From contig JAQEYU010000005.1 in assembly GCA_027692465.1 (NCBI GenBank), forward strand, positions 178,776 through 242,775: 64,000 nt of DNA. Reading direction: 5' to 3'. Shown here in pieces: positions 17,014 through 25,474 of the stretch. The position numbers were made by a program, and so were the translations under genes. The first letter of the stretch is position 1; every line of letters starts with the position of its first letter. The stretch is from Enterococcaceae bacterium OF42-14pH9A. Lineage in GTDB: Bacteria; Bacillota; Bacilli; Lactobacillales; Enterococcaceae. Below the pieces are notes generated by a model, which saw nothing but the letters and a program-made list of their open reading frames with translations, ran no database searches and was not told the DNA's origin.

Positions 17014-17041
17014 GCGGTTCGTAGGCGAGTGCCTACACCGC
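17014..17041. other. GC-rich hairpin downstream of the xre gene
   Basis: GCGGT and GTAGGC pair with GCCTAC and ACCGC around a GAGT loop, an 11-bp stem with a 2-nt bulge. No T-run follows on either strand. It lies 25 bp past the xre stop codon and may protect or terminate that mRNA. The rest of 16827-17065 shows nothing recognisable. Confidence 0.35.
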
Positions 17042-17065
17042 ATATTGAAGGGACCAAGAATATTG

Positions 17066-17287
17066 TCAGTTCTCTTTAGCGGGCGGGTCAGGCAGATACT
17101 CGAGAATATCTCCGGGTTGGCAGTCCAATACTTGGCAGATAGCATCCAGTGTGGAAAAACGGACGGCATTGACATGGCCGTTTTTGAGCTTCGATAAGTT
17201 GACGTTTGTGATGCCCACTTGTTGTGAGAGTTCGTTCAGACTGATTTTGCGATCAGCCATCACGCGGTCAAGACGCGAGATGATCAT
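17066..17287 (-). CDS. Xre/Cro-CI helix-turn-helix regulator (YozG-like)
   Basis: A 73-aa single-domain regulator with the helix-turn-helix at about residues 15-40 (ISLNELSQQVGITNVNLSKLKNG) and the YozG-type ending DILEYLPD. It begins 12 bp after the DUF2975 gene with AGGAGGTC upstream. This pairing with a DUF2975 membrane protein is common in Firmicutes; the palindrome upstream of the operon is the likely binding site. Signal unknown. Confidence 0.85.
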   Translation of the reverse strand: MIISRLDRVMADRKISLNELSQQVGITNVNLSKLKNGHVNAVRFSTLDAICQVLDCQPGDILEYLPDPPAKEN

Positions 17288-17299
17288 ACCAAAGACCTC

Positions 17300-17842
17300 C
17301 TACACGGTTTCTTCGATTTCATGCTGCAGCTCGGCGCCGTAGCGGAAGATTTCAATCAGGATGGTCAAAATGATTGCCATGAAAAGAGTATCCGACAAGA
17401 CCAAAGAGAGCTCCAAGCGGCCACTGAAAGCCCATTGAAGCATCGGCCAGACGAATACCGGCAAGATAGCAGAGATATACAATAGGAGATTTACCAGCCG
17501 CATTTTTTTGATCAATGGTGCAGCAAAAGGTGAAGTGCCTTCTGACAGCAACGAAAAATAAGAGCCGGCCTGGTAATACAGTGCCATCCAAGGCGGTAGC
17601 GTCAGGAGCATAGTGAGTACTGCCGCGATTTGTTTTGCAGTGGCACTCATTTCATTGGGACGGCCAATGGCAACATTAAAGAAGACGATGCCGGTCGGAA
17701 CATTAGGCTGGATGTGGAAGCTGCTTTTTTTGAAGAATAAGGTACTGAACCCCAAGAGCAGAATCAGGCAGGCCACCCCAAAACAGAGAAACAAGAAGAC
17801 AGCGAGTACTTTGGATAGACGCAGAATACGATTTTGTTTCAT
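17300..17842 (-). CDS. DUF2975 membrane protein
   Basis: A 180-aa protein with four predicted transmembrane helices (about residues 12-35, 68-90, 115-135, 145-165), matching the DUF2975 family that is usually encoded with a small Xre regulator, as here. The ATG at 17842 has AAAGGAAGT upstream; a longer reading from 17929 lacks a site. First gene of a two-gene operon. Function unestablished; a role in sensing for the regulator is inferred only from gene pairing. Confidence 0.75.
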   Translation of the reverse strand: MKQNRILRLSKVLAVFLFLCFGVACLILLLGFSTLFFKKSSFHIQPNVPTGIVFFNVAIGRPNEMSATAKQIAAVLTMLLTLPPWMALYYQAGSYFSLLSEGTSPFAAPLIKKMRLVNLLLYISAILPVFVWPMLQWAFSGRLELSLVLSDTLFMAIILTILIEIFRYGAELQHEIEETV

Positions 17843-17933
17843 GGTTGATGACTTCCTTTCAAAGAGCAGACTTCTAAAGAATTTTTGAAAAAATGCTTGG
17901 AAAAGCTTCCGTCGCCAAAGACCTTTCATCTAA

Positions 17934-17989
17934 AGGATAACCGTATATTTTACTTTCGTCAATAATTTATTATCGTTAAACGATAATAA
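17934..17989 (-). promoter_or_regulatory. promoter and palindromic operator of the DUF2975-xre operon
   Basis: On the minus strand TTGACG (17957-17962) is 17 bp from TATCCT (17934-17939). Directly upstream of the -35 box lies a perfect palindrome with arms TTATTATCGTT and AACGATAATAA around one central base (17967-17989). The position fits an activator or autoregulatory site for the Xre protein. Confidence 0.6.
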
Positions 17990-18045
17990 TGATTGTGCTA
18001 ACATCTGAGAAGTGGACTTCTTTTTTACCTGTAAAGAAAAAACTC

Positions 18046-18074
18046 TTTACACCGTCGTGAAAACCTGATAAACT
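18046..18074 (+). promoter_or_regulatory. promoter of rpsP
   Basis: TTTACA (18046-18051), 17 bp, TAAACT (18069-18074) with a TGA extended element in front. A short inverted repeat GTAAAG/CTTTAC (18031-18050) overlaps the -35 box. Confidence 0.5.
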
Positions 18075-18109
18075 ACCCATTGTGAGAAAATTATATGGAG
18101 GTGTAAGTA

Positions 18110-18382
18110 ATGGCAGTAAAAATCCGTTTGAAACGTATGGGTTCTAAAAAGAAACCTTTTTACCGTATCGTCGTAGCTGATTCTCGTTCTCCTCGTGACG
18201 GACGATTCATCGAAACTGTAGGGACCTACAACCCGTTGGTAAACCCGGCAGAAGTTACGATCAAAGAAGATCTGGTTTTGGATTGGTTGTCTAAAGGTGC
18301 GCAACCTTCTGACACAGTTCGTAACATCTTGTCTCAACAAGGCGTTATGAAAAAGCATCACGAAGCTAAGTTCACGAAATAA
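18110..18382 (+). CDS. rpsP: 30S ribosomal protein S16
   Basis: Small-subunit ribosomal protein, 90 aa, with the family start [34 protein letters not shown] and the conserved GTYNPL. Ribosome binding site ATGGAGGTG. First gene of rpsP-khpA. Codon use is strongly biased, as expected for a highly expressed gene. Confidence 0.97.
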   Translation: MAVKIRLKRMGSKKKPFYRIVVADSRSPRDGRFIETVGTYNPLVNPAEVTIKEDLVLDWLSKGAQPSDTVRNILSQQGVMKKHHEAKFTK

Positions 18383-18393
18383 GGTGCCGGCTT

Positions 18394-18639
18394 ATGACTG
18401 ATTTAAGAGATTTAGTCTTGACGATCGTACGTCCGCTGGTTACTGAACCGGATCAAGTGAAGCTGGAAGTCGTCGAATCCGATGAATTCTTCGAGTATAA
18501 CTTGACCGTCGCACCGGAAGATATCGGCCGCATCATCGGCAAACAAGGTCGGGTTGCTAAAGCAATTCGCACAATCGTTTACGGTGTGCGGACAGACGGC
18601 CCCAAAAAGGTCCGCCTGAACATTCTTGACGGCAAATAA
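18394..18639 (+). CDS. khpA: KH-domain RNA-binding protein KhpA (YlqC)
   Basis: An 81-aa single KH-domain protein. The RNA-binding GxxG loop is in GRIIGKQGRVAKAIRT (about 48-63). In lactic bacteria KhpA with KhpB influences cell division and elongation. It lies 11 bp after rpsP, the usual order. Followed by a good terminator, so here the operon ends before the pilus genes rather than continuing into rimM. Confidence 0.93.
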   Translation: MTDLRDLVLTIVRPLVTEPDQVKLEVVESDEFFEYNLTVAPEDIGRIIGKQGRVAKAIRTIVYGVRTDGPKKVRLNILDGK

Positions 18640-18642
18640 TAC

Positions 18643-18682
18643 AAAATACACCGGTCTTCTTCGGAGGATCGGTGTATTTTTG
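18643..18682 (+). terminator. terminator of rpsP-khpA
   Basis: AAAATACACCG pairs with CGGTGTATTTT, extended inward through a mismatch, and ends in TTTTT. Confidence 0.85.
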
Positions 18683-18884
18683 CATTATGAGCGCCTAAAC
18701 AAGACCGCAGAATACTTGAAAATCCGTAAAAAATGCCGAGAAATTTCTCATAGTCGACAACAGTTGTTTTCTTGCGCCGTCGCTTGTGGTAATCTGGGAA
18801 AAGATTTTGAAGTGTGAAGCGGTGGGGGAACCGGTGATACTTCATTTGCAAATGAAAGGTTTCGGAGAATAAGGGGGATTACGG

Positions 18885-19136
18885 ATGTTAACTGTTGTTT
18901 TGGTCATTCTCATCGGCTGTGCGCTGGTGGCAGTGATGAAGTATGCGAAATTCTTATGGCGGATGGTCGGGCTGATTGCGGCAATTCTGTTGGTATGGCT
19001 GTATAAAGAAGACATCATGACCTGGTTCAGCCAATCAGTGGCCGGCGACGGGTTGATGAGCTTTATGACGGATGTTTCGACGACCACCAAGCATGTTTTG
19101 GATAAAGTACTTTACGGACTGGGCGATCTGATTTGA
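18885..19136 (+). CDS. small membrane protein, paralogue A
   Basis: An 83-aa protein with two adjacent N-terminal transmembrane helices (about 2-20 and 24-42) and an amphipathic C-terminal tail. It shares layout and a core pattern (KFLWRMVGLI, LVWLYKEDIMTWF) with the gene at 19283, so the two are tandem paralogues. Ribosome binding site AAGGGGGA. No named family recognised. Confidence 0.6.
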   Translation: MLTVVLVILIGCALVAVMKYAKFLWRMVGLIAAILLVWLYKEDIMTWFSQSVAGDGLMSFMTDVSTTTKHVLDKVLYGLGDLI

Positions 19137-19282
19137 TCCCCGGTTTTTTTATTTGGAAATGATTCAGCCAGCAGTTGATTTCAGTCCCGAGACCCATGAA
19201 AAGTGGCGAATTTTACGAGAGAATAAGTGTATCCAAAAGCATTCGAAAAAACGAATAAATAAAGCGAAAAGGACGTGGGCAC

Positions 19283-19534
19283 ATGGAACAGATCATTGCA
19301 GTAATTATTATTCTGGCTATTATCATCGGAATCATCAAGGTGGGCTCGTTTTTGTGGCGGCTGATTGGCATCGCTTTTGCATTGTTTTTAATCTGGATCT
19401 ATCGGGAGGATCTGGCAAACTGGTTCAATACCTTGACAACTGACGGCAATCTGCATCAATGGCTGAGCCAAGCCGGAACTTTTGTGCAGCAGACGGTGAA
19501 CCAGGTCGGTCATTGGTTCAGCGAACGGTTGTAG
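19283..19534 (+). CDS. small membrane protein, paralogue B
   Basis: An 83-aa tandem paralogue of the preceding gene: SFLWRLIGIAF and LIWIYREDLANWF align with the equivalent part of paralogue A, again after a hydrophobic N-terminus and before a Gln/Trp-rich tail. Ribosome binding site AAAGGACG. Unknown function; a lipoprotein gene follows 70 bp downstream, so a shared envelope role is possible. Confidence 0.6.
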   Translation: MEQIIAVIIILAIIIGIIKVGSFLWRLIGIAFALFLIWIYREDLANWFNTLTTDGNLHQWLSQAGTFVQQTVNQVGHWFSERL

Positions 19535-19604
19535 CAAAGCGCATTCTATTTGTCTTTTTTTCTTTTAAGGATTACCCTTGAATAAAGAAAATGAGGTGAA
19601 GGAA

Positions 19605-20465
19605 ATGAAAAAGAGTGTTTTTTTATTAATGAGTATTCTCCTCTTGTCGGCATGTGGACCGCAGGGAAACGCTGCGGATTCCTCAACCAACTCGTCAAAG
19701 GAAACGGCAGCTTCAGTTTCCGCCAGCACAGTGGTTTCCGCTTCGAAATCTACCGACAATCCGGAAAAAAGCAGTACCACCGGCTCGACTGCTGAGAGCT
19801 CCGGCAAGACGACGACTGCCAGTACCAACCAATCAACAACTGCGAGCACTACGGAAGCTGCCGCACCGGATGCTTTCAATGAGTTGCAGCAACGTTTCCC
19901 GGATACGGTCATGCCCAGCGAGATTCCCCGTAAAGACGGCAGTTATCTGAATATTGCCAGTACCAGCGATTCGGAAAATCTCAGCATCCTGTATTATGAG
20001 ATGGACCATCCTCTGATTATGAACCATAAAGAACTCAACCAGGCACAACCTGCTGCTTCCTTCAAAAAGACTACTTATCAGACAGCCGGCCGGGCCAAAG
20101 ACGCCGTCAACTATATCTATGATGATGGTGGTCAGGAAGTTGATCTGGGGCATAACATCAAAGGCTATGTCGACGGTGCAGCCGGTTCCTCCTACCTCAG
20201 TTGGAAAGAAGGCAACTGGTCCCTCACTGTCCGTGCCAGCAACGTTATGGGACAAGATCCGGTCCCAACGGCCAAAGAAGTCGTCGAGTACTTGGAAAAG
20301 GCCTTCCTGCCAGTACCCAAATCCGTCGGGCAGATCACCATCGATCTGGCCGCTTCCGGGTATGAAGCAGTGAGTGTGGTGTGGCAAAAAGAACAAGTAG
20401 TGTATACGGTCACAAACAGATCCGCTCTACCCGCTTTGCAAATGGCGGTATCGACTGTAAATTAA
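19605..20465 (+). CDS. secreted lipoprotein with Ser/Thr-rich linker
   Basis: A 286-aa putative lipoprotein: N-terminal MKKS, hydrophobic core and lipobox LSAC, so the mature protein would be lipid-anchored on Cys18 outside the membrane. Residues about 25-90 are a low-complexity Ser/Thr/Ala linker that spans the wall, followed by a globular domain of about 190 residues that I do not recognise (WKEGNWSLTV is its most distinctive part). The ATG at 19605 follows GAGGTGAAGG. It may be co-expressed with the two small membrane proteins before it. Confidence 0.7.
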   Translation: MKKSVFLLMSILLLSACGPQGNAADSSTNSSKETAASVSASTVVSASKSTDNPEKSSTTGSTAESSGKTTTASTNQSTTASTTEAAAPDAFNELQQRFPDTVMPSEIPRKDGSYLNIASTSDSENLSILYYEMDHPLIMNHKELNQAQPAASFKKTTYQTAGRAKDAVNYIYDDGGQEVDLGHNIKGYVDGAAGSSYLSWKEGNWSLTVRASNVMGQDPVPTAKEVVEYLEKAFLPVPKSVGQITIDLAASGYEAVSVVWQKEQVVYTVTNRSALPALQMAVSTVN

Positions 20466-20485
20466 ATCACATTATTTCCAAGATT

Positions 20486-20525
20486 GCAGAAAATCTTCTT
20501 TTCAGGAGATTTTCTGCTTTTTTGT
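20486..20525 (+). terminator. terminator after the lipoprotein gene
   Basis: GCAGAAAATCT pairs with AGATTTTCTGC around a short loop and ends in a T-run. The remaining gene-free stretch to 20890 is AT-rich leader sequence for the pilus operon. Confidence 0.85.
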
Positions 20526-20821
20526 TTCGTAAAAAAAATGAAGGAAAGTGAATAAAATACAACGCATTCACCACGAGATGAAAAGATAAAAGAACATTAC
20601 TTGGAATGGGAATCGAATGATAAAAAAACGATCTCGCACACGTTATAGCGAGAACCCATAGTAAGGGATTGTCATTACGAGGCGGCCTAGGTTAAATAAA
20701 TTTTAAAATAAGAGCGATTCTAATTTAGAGTTAGAAGAATAAAAAACAAATCGTTTGTTTTCGATTATCAAGTTTTTTTATATGAAAATATGGAAAATGA
20801 TTTTTTCGAAAATGCAACGTT

Positions 20822-20850
20822 TTGTGTTTTATTTCGCTTTTCGTTATGAT
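20822..20850 (+). promoter_or_regulatory. promoter of the pilus operon
   Basis: TTGTGT (20822-20827), 17 bp, TATGAT (20845-20850), 40 nt before the tip gene start. It is the only convincing promoter seen before the four pilus genes. Confidence 0.55.
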
Positions 20851-20890
20851 ATCACTTGCTGGGAGAAAAGTTTAAAGGGGGTATTTAAAT

Positions 20891-23800
20891 ATGGTAAACA
20901 GGCGGAAGAAGTTCTTGGTTTTTTCGGCTCTTTTTGTTTTGCTTGCACAAGTACTGATTGGGGCATTGACTAGTATTACTGCGATTGCCGTGACTCAGCA
21001 GCCGAATGAAAAAGAACTGTTCCAAAGTGAACTTGGTTGGGCATCTCTTAGTTATGTCCCTGTTGACAGTGCAACTGTACAGTGGACATTAAAATTAAAC
21101 AAGGAGAGGCATGATCCACCAACTCGTTTTGTGTTGGATTTAACAGACAGCAACGGCCAACCAGTGATACCGGATCAACTAACAGTTGTTGAAAATTCGA
21201 ATCCGGACTTGATCTTGGGGATGAAAGATCAAGAGGGTAATATCTCAGGGAGCTTGCAGGAGCAGCGGGAGACGGGTACGTTGTTAGGATCTACAATAGT
21301 GACATTTATCACTACAAGAGATCTGGGGAGTATGAAGGCAGTGCCCCATCTGTGGGAAGCAGCTACGTCAGATAACGCAGCTACTGATCAAGCGGCAATG
21401 GTTCAGTCCGCTGATGCAGTGTCAACTGAATCGAAGAAAGATATCGATTTGTTAGCGGGAAATGCAGGAGTTTCAATCGAGATTGAGACTGAGTCTACCG
21501 GGGAAAGTAATGCAACAATAGATTCAACAAGTACCGAAGTTACTAGGACTGAGGCAACAACAGAAAGCTTACAAAGCGAATCTGGAGCAGTAGAAAATAT
21601 TAGCGAGTCTGTAACGAATGAAACGGCCGCATCAATGGAAACAGAAAAGACTCATCTCGGTGACGTAGATGATGCCGCCTTTGAAGCAGCAAAAAAAGCT
21701 GCGGAAGCACGAAATTCCGACAATGGAAAAGCACAGGCAATTACGCGAGTCGCTGGTGTTCAAGAAGATCATACTGATTACAGTAATATCCCACCAACAT
21801 ATACAGCCGATGAGTCTGGAACCTATCCAGAGAATAGTTGGGTTCCTGGAGAAAATGAGAATGTGAAAAATCATAAAGGTGGGACCTCTGATGGTTGGGA
21901 TAGTGTAACCAACTGGGATGGTTCATCTGAGGATGTTACGTACTCTTATATTGAATATGGAGGAAAAGGTGAAGCGGCTGATTTTGCAATTCGAAAATAC
22001 GCTAAGGAAACCGACACTCCAGGATTGTTTGATGTGTTCCTAAATGTTCGTGGAAATGTGAAAAAGAAAATTGATCCACTAAATATTGTTCTAGTTGTCG
22101 ATTGGTCCGGAAGTATGAAAGAGAATAATCGAGTTGAGTATGCCAAGACAGGTGTTAAAAACTTTTTGGAGGAAATAAGTAAGAGTGGCATTTCAGACAA
22201 AGTGAGTTTAGGATATGTTGGCTATTCAAGCGATAATTTGGACACATACACTAACTTTTCTGTTGGCTTAAGTAAATTTTCGACCGCTAAAAAAGAAATT
22301 GAAACTAAAATTGCTGATCATGTACCAAATGGTGGAACATTTACGCAAAAAGCCTTGCGCGATGCAGGTAACATGCTCACAGGGAAAACTGGTCGTAATG
22401 TCATCGTCTTATTGACTGATGGTGTGCCAACATACTCCTACAAGGTTACGTCAGCCGTAGAAAGTGATGGAGAGATATATGGCACTGGTTTTGATACTAA
22501 AACTGATCGTGGTGGTAACACAGCTGAACTCGCTTCAAGTTATACGATTGGTGGAAAAAGAGGATTGGTTATTAAAGACACCTATCCTGCTACTCTTGGT
22601 GAAGCTCGATCAATCAAAGCTAAAGGTATAGAGATTCATGGTTTGGGCATTCAGCTCTCTGGGGATGGAAGCTACATGACTGCAGAAGAAGTAAAAGATA
22701 AGATGGAAAAAATCGTTACCACCAATACGGATGGTGTTCTTTATTACGAATCTGCGGAACAAGCATCAGATATTTCTGACTATCTGACAAAGAAAGCTGT
22801 TCAACTGACAAGTACAATCAGCGACGGTACGGTATCAGATCCTATTGGGGAACAATTCTTGTTAGATAAAAATTCTGTAGAAATTTCACGTGTCACGTCT
22901 TCGACTGCGATATTACCAACGTTAGAGATAAGCGATGACAATGGCCTGATTTCTTTAAAAAATCTGAACTTGGGTAAAGGACAGGAAATTCAACTTCATT
23001 ACCAGCTTCACATCAATACGGAGGATGAAAATTTTGTTCCTAACAAATGGTACCAAATGAATGGGCAGACCACGCTGACACCAAATGGGAATAACTCATC
23101 AAATAAAGTTGACTTTGGGATTCCCTCTGGTAAAGCACCTGGGACACAAATCTCAATCAAAAAGATTTGGGAAGAGTTTGATGGAGATAAAACCGGAAGA
23201 ACCGATGTGCCATTTTCAATTGCAAGAAATGGTGTTGAATACGGAACAGTCAAAATGGACAAACAAGACGGTCTTGATACATGGGAACAAAGTTTTGATT
23301 CTATACAGGTTTCCAACAAAACTGTCTGGCTTCCAGAGTTTGATAACAGCGGGGCGAAGTTTAGCTACACGGTTACTAAAGAAACGGATGTTCCGGCTGG
23401 TTATGAATCAACAAGTACTGACGACAACAATACTTGGATAAATAAAAAGATTTTTACCAAACTTGGACTGGAAATTATTAAAAGATCAGACGACAGCGAA
23501 AAAACTCTACTATCTGGAGCAGAATTCATTCTTAAGGGGAATGGTTTACCAGGCGATGGTGTTCCCCTCAAAGAGACTACTACAAAAGGACACTATGTTT
23601 TGCCTGATAACTATTTACACAGTCTGGACAGAGGGAAATCCTATAGTTTAGAAGAGAAGAAGGCACCTGATGGTTATCGGGTTTTAGACAAGCCGATTAC
23701 TATTGAAATCAAAGAAAATGGTGTTGTTTCAGTAGTGGGAAATTCTGTTGATCAAATATTTGACAATTGGATTACAGGTGAATCATCGAATAAGGTGATT

Positions 23801-23944
23801 GAATTTGCAGTTAAAAACACCCCCAAAGTCCCGCTCCCCGCAACTGGTGGTCCGGGTACGGTGATCTTCACGGGTCTGGGAATTTTGGCTCTGACCGGTG
23901 CCGGTATCTACTTCTTGCGTCGCAAAGATCAGGGGGTGGCGTAG
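20891..23944 (+). CDS. pilus tip protein with VWA domain, LPATG-anchored
   Basis: Large tip adhesin of an Ebp/Spa-type sortase-assembled pilus, 1017 aa. Signal peptide about 1-36; a Ser/Thr-rich stretch (about 180-280); a von Willebrand factor A domain whose metal-ion site is DWSGS at residues 404-408; Cna-B-like repeats between about 740 and 960 (SGAEFILKG, SLEEKKAPDGYRVL); then LPATG at 982-986, a hydrophobic helix and RRK tail. It resembles enterococcal EbpA in order and size. AAGGGGG precedes the start. The body is AT-rich, but from about 23815 the composition turns GC-rich like the next gene, a sign of recombination. Ligand unknown. Confidence 0.88.
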   Translation: MVNRRKKFLVFSALFVLLAQVLIGALTSITAIAVTQQPNEKELFQSELGWASLSYVPVDSATVQWTLKLNKERHDPPTRFVLDLTDSNGQPVIPDQLTVVENSNPDLILGMKDQEGNISGSLQEQRETGTLLGSTIVTFITTRDLGSMKAVPHLWEAATSDNAATDQAAMVQSADAVSTESKKDIDLLAGNAGVSIEIETESTGESNATIDSTSTEVTRTEATTESLQSESGAVENISESVTNETAASMETEKTHLGDVDDAAFEAAKKAAEARNSDNGKAQAITRVAGVQEDHTDYSNIPPTYTADESGTYPENSWVPGENENVKNHKGGTSDGWDSVTNWDGSSEDVTYSYIEYGGKGEAADFAIRKYAKETDTPGLFDVFLNVRGNVKKKIDPLNIVLVVDWSGSMKENNRVEYAKTGVKNFLEEISKSGISDKVSLGYVGYSSDNLDTYTNFSVGLSKFSTAKKEIETKIADHVPNGGTFTQKALRDAGNMLTGKTGRNVIVLLTDGVPTYSYKVTSAVESDGEIYGTGFDTKTDRGGNTAELASSYTIGGKRGLVIKDTYPATLGEARSIKAKGIEIHGLGIQLSGDGSYMTAEEVKDKMEKIVTTNTDGVLYYESAEQASDISDYLTKKAVQLTSTISDGTVSDPIGEQFLLDKNSVEISRVTSSTAILPTLEISDDNGLISLKNLNLGKGQEIQLHYQLHINTEDENFVPNKWYQMNGQTTLTPNGNNSSNKVDFGIPSGKAPGTQISIKKIWEEFDGDKTGRTDVPFSIARNGVEYGTVKMDKQDGLDTWEQSFDSIQVSNKTVWLPEFDNSGAKFSYTVTKETDVPAGYESTSTDDNNTWINKKIFTKLGLEIIKRSDDSEKTLLSGAEFILKGNGLPGDGVPLKETTTKGHYVLPDNYLHSLDRGKSYSLEEKKAPDGYRVLDKPITIEIKENGVVSVVGNSVDQIFDNWITGESSNKVIEFAVKNTPKVPLPATGGPGTVIFTGLGILALTGAGIYFLRRKDQGVA

Positions 23945-25474
23945 GTGAAACGATTGATGAAAACAATGACGACTTTGGGACTGCTGCTGGGACTGCTGTT
24001 CTTTGGTGGGCAGCGGAGTTTGGCAGACGGGTCGGATGAAACGCCAGATGTTACCTTCCGCCTGCATAAGATTGTCTTTCCGGAAGGGCAGATGCCGGAT
24101 GCAGCTGCAAATACCGGAGATACTTCTGGGAAACATGCGGATCTTTTGAAAGAATACCGGGGCCTGAATGGCGTGACTTTTGATGTGTATGATGTGACCG
24201 AGCGCTTCTATCAGCTGCGCAAAGACGGCCAGTCTGTCACTGATGCTCAAAATGCTCTCAGCCAACTGACTGTCAGTGAATTGGGCGAGTCGAAGGGCAC
24301 TCAGGTGACTGCGGCGCTCGCTGGAGAAGACGGGCGGGCAGATTTCACATTGCCGGCAAAAGATGGTGCAAGACGGGATGCAGTGTATCTGTTCCATGAA
24401 ACGGCAGCACCGGTTGTCGTTAAGGAAAAATCGAAAAATCTAGTAGTTGTCTTGCCGATTATATCTGAAGAGGGCTCGGCGGCAACGACCATCGACCTCT
24501 ATCCGAAGAATGAAGAAAATACCCACGTGACGCCGCGTTTGGGTAAAACGATCAATGGAATCGAGGGCAGCTTTGAATACGGCGATATCATCCCGTTCCA
24601 AGTGACGGCTGAGATTCCGCTGGACATTCTCGATTACAAGAAATTCGTCATCAAGGATGTGTCGGATCCTGCACTGCTTTATCAAAAAGAAAGCTTGAAG
24701 CTGACACAAGGCGGCCAAGCGCTGCCCAAGATCTACGAATTGACCACCGATGAGCATGGATTTACTTTGACCTTCACCGATCTTAAAGGTCTGGATCGTT
24801 TTGCCGGGCAGACGATCACCCTCAGCTATGAGATGCAGCTGGTGGAGCAGGTGAATGATGCCAGTCACTTTGCCAATACTGCAACCCTTGACACCGATCA
24901 TGAGACGGTCGAACGAAAAGTCGAGGTGGAGACCGGCGGCAAACGATTTGTAAAAGTCGATCTCGAAGATCAGAAAAAGAGCTTGGCAGATGCCCGCTTC
25001 CATGTACTGGACCAAGACAAACGCCTGCTGGTGAAAACCGCGGCCGGCTATGCCTGGACAGATGATGAAAATAACAAACAGTTGGTAACGCTGGTTTCAA
25101 AAGCGAATGGTGTTTTTGAGGTCAACGGCTTGTCATATGGCGACTACTACTTGCAGGAAATCACCGCACCGACCGGCTATCAGATCAATCAAGATCCGAT
25201 CGCTTTCACCGTCGATGCAAACAGCTATGGAAAAGCCGATGATGCGCTCAAAGTCGTCAACTTGAAAACCCCCGCACCGCCGAAGAAACCGGAAGAACCA
25301 AACAAACCGGGCAAGCCCACCACGCCGGTCAATAAAACGACCAACGTGAAACGCTATCCAAAAACCAACGATACGGTCAACCGTTCGCTGGTCTGGCTCG
25401 GTGCCATCTTGATCGCTGTGGTAGTGGTCATCTTGTGGCAGAAGAATAAAAAAGCAGGGAAAAAGGAGAAATGA
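23945..25474 (+). CDS. minor (anchor/basal) pilin with YPKTN sorting signal
   Basis: A 509-aa pilin starting with GTG right after the tip stop codon, with AGGGGGTGG upstream. Signal peptide about 1-27; an N-terminal pilin domain containing DLYPKN; Cna-B domains with YYLQEITAPTGYQI; a proline-rich stalk (about 440-465); then sorting motif YPKTN at 471-475 instead of LPXTG, a membrane helix and a basic tail. Proline-rich C-termini are typical of basal pilins that join the fibre to peptidoglycan. GC-richer than the flanking pilin genes. EbpB-like by position. Confidence 0.85.
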   Translation: MKRLMKTMTTLGLLLGLLFFGGQRSLADGSDETPDVTFRLHKIVFPEGQMPDAAANTGDTSGKHADLLKEYRGLNGVTFDVYDVTERFYQLRKDGQSVTDAQNALSQLTVSELGESKGTQVTAALAGEDGRADFTLPAKDGARRDAVYLFHETAAPVVVKEKSKNLVVVLPIISEEGSAATTIDLYPKNEENTHVTPRLGKTINGIEGSFEYGDIIPFQVTAEIPLDILDYKKFVIKDVSDPALLYQKESLKLTQGGQALPKIYELTTDEHGFTLTFTDLKGLDRFAGQTITLSYEMQLVEQVNDASHFANTATLDTDHETVERKVEVETGGKRFVKVDLEDQKKSLADARFHVLDQDKRLLVKTAAGYAWTDDENNKQLVTLVSKANGVFEVNGLSYGDYYLQEITAPTGYQINQDPIAFTVDANSYGKADDALKVVNLKTPAPPKKPEEPNKPGKPTTPVNKTTNVKRYPKTNDTVNRSLVWLGAILIAVVVVILWQKNKKAGKKEK

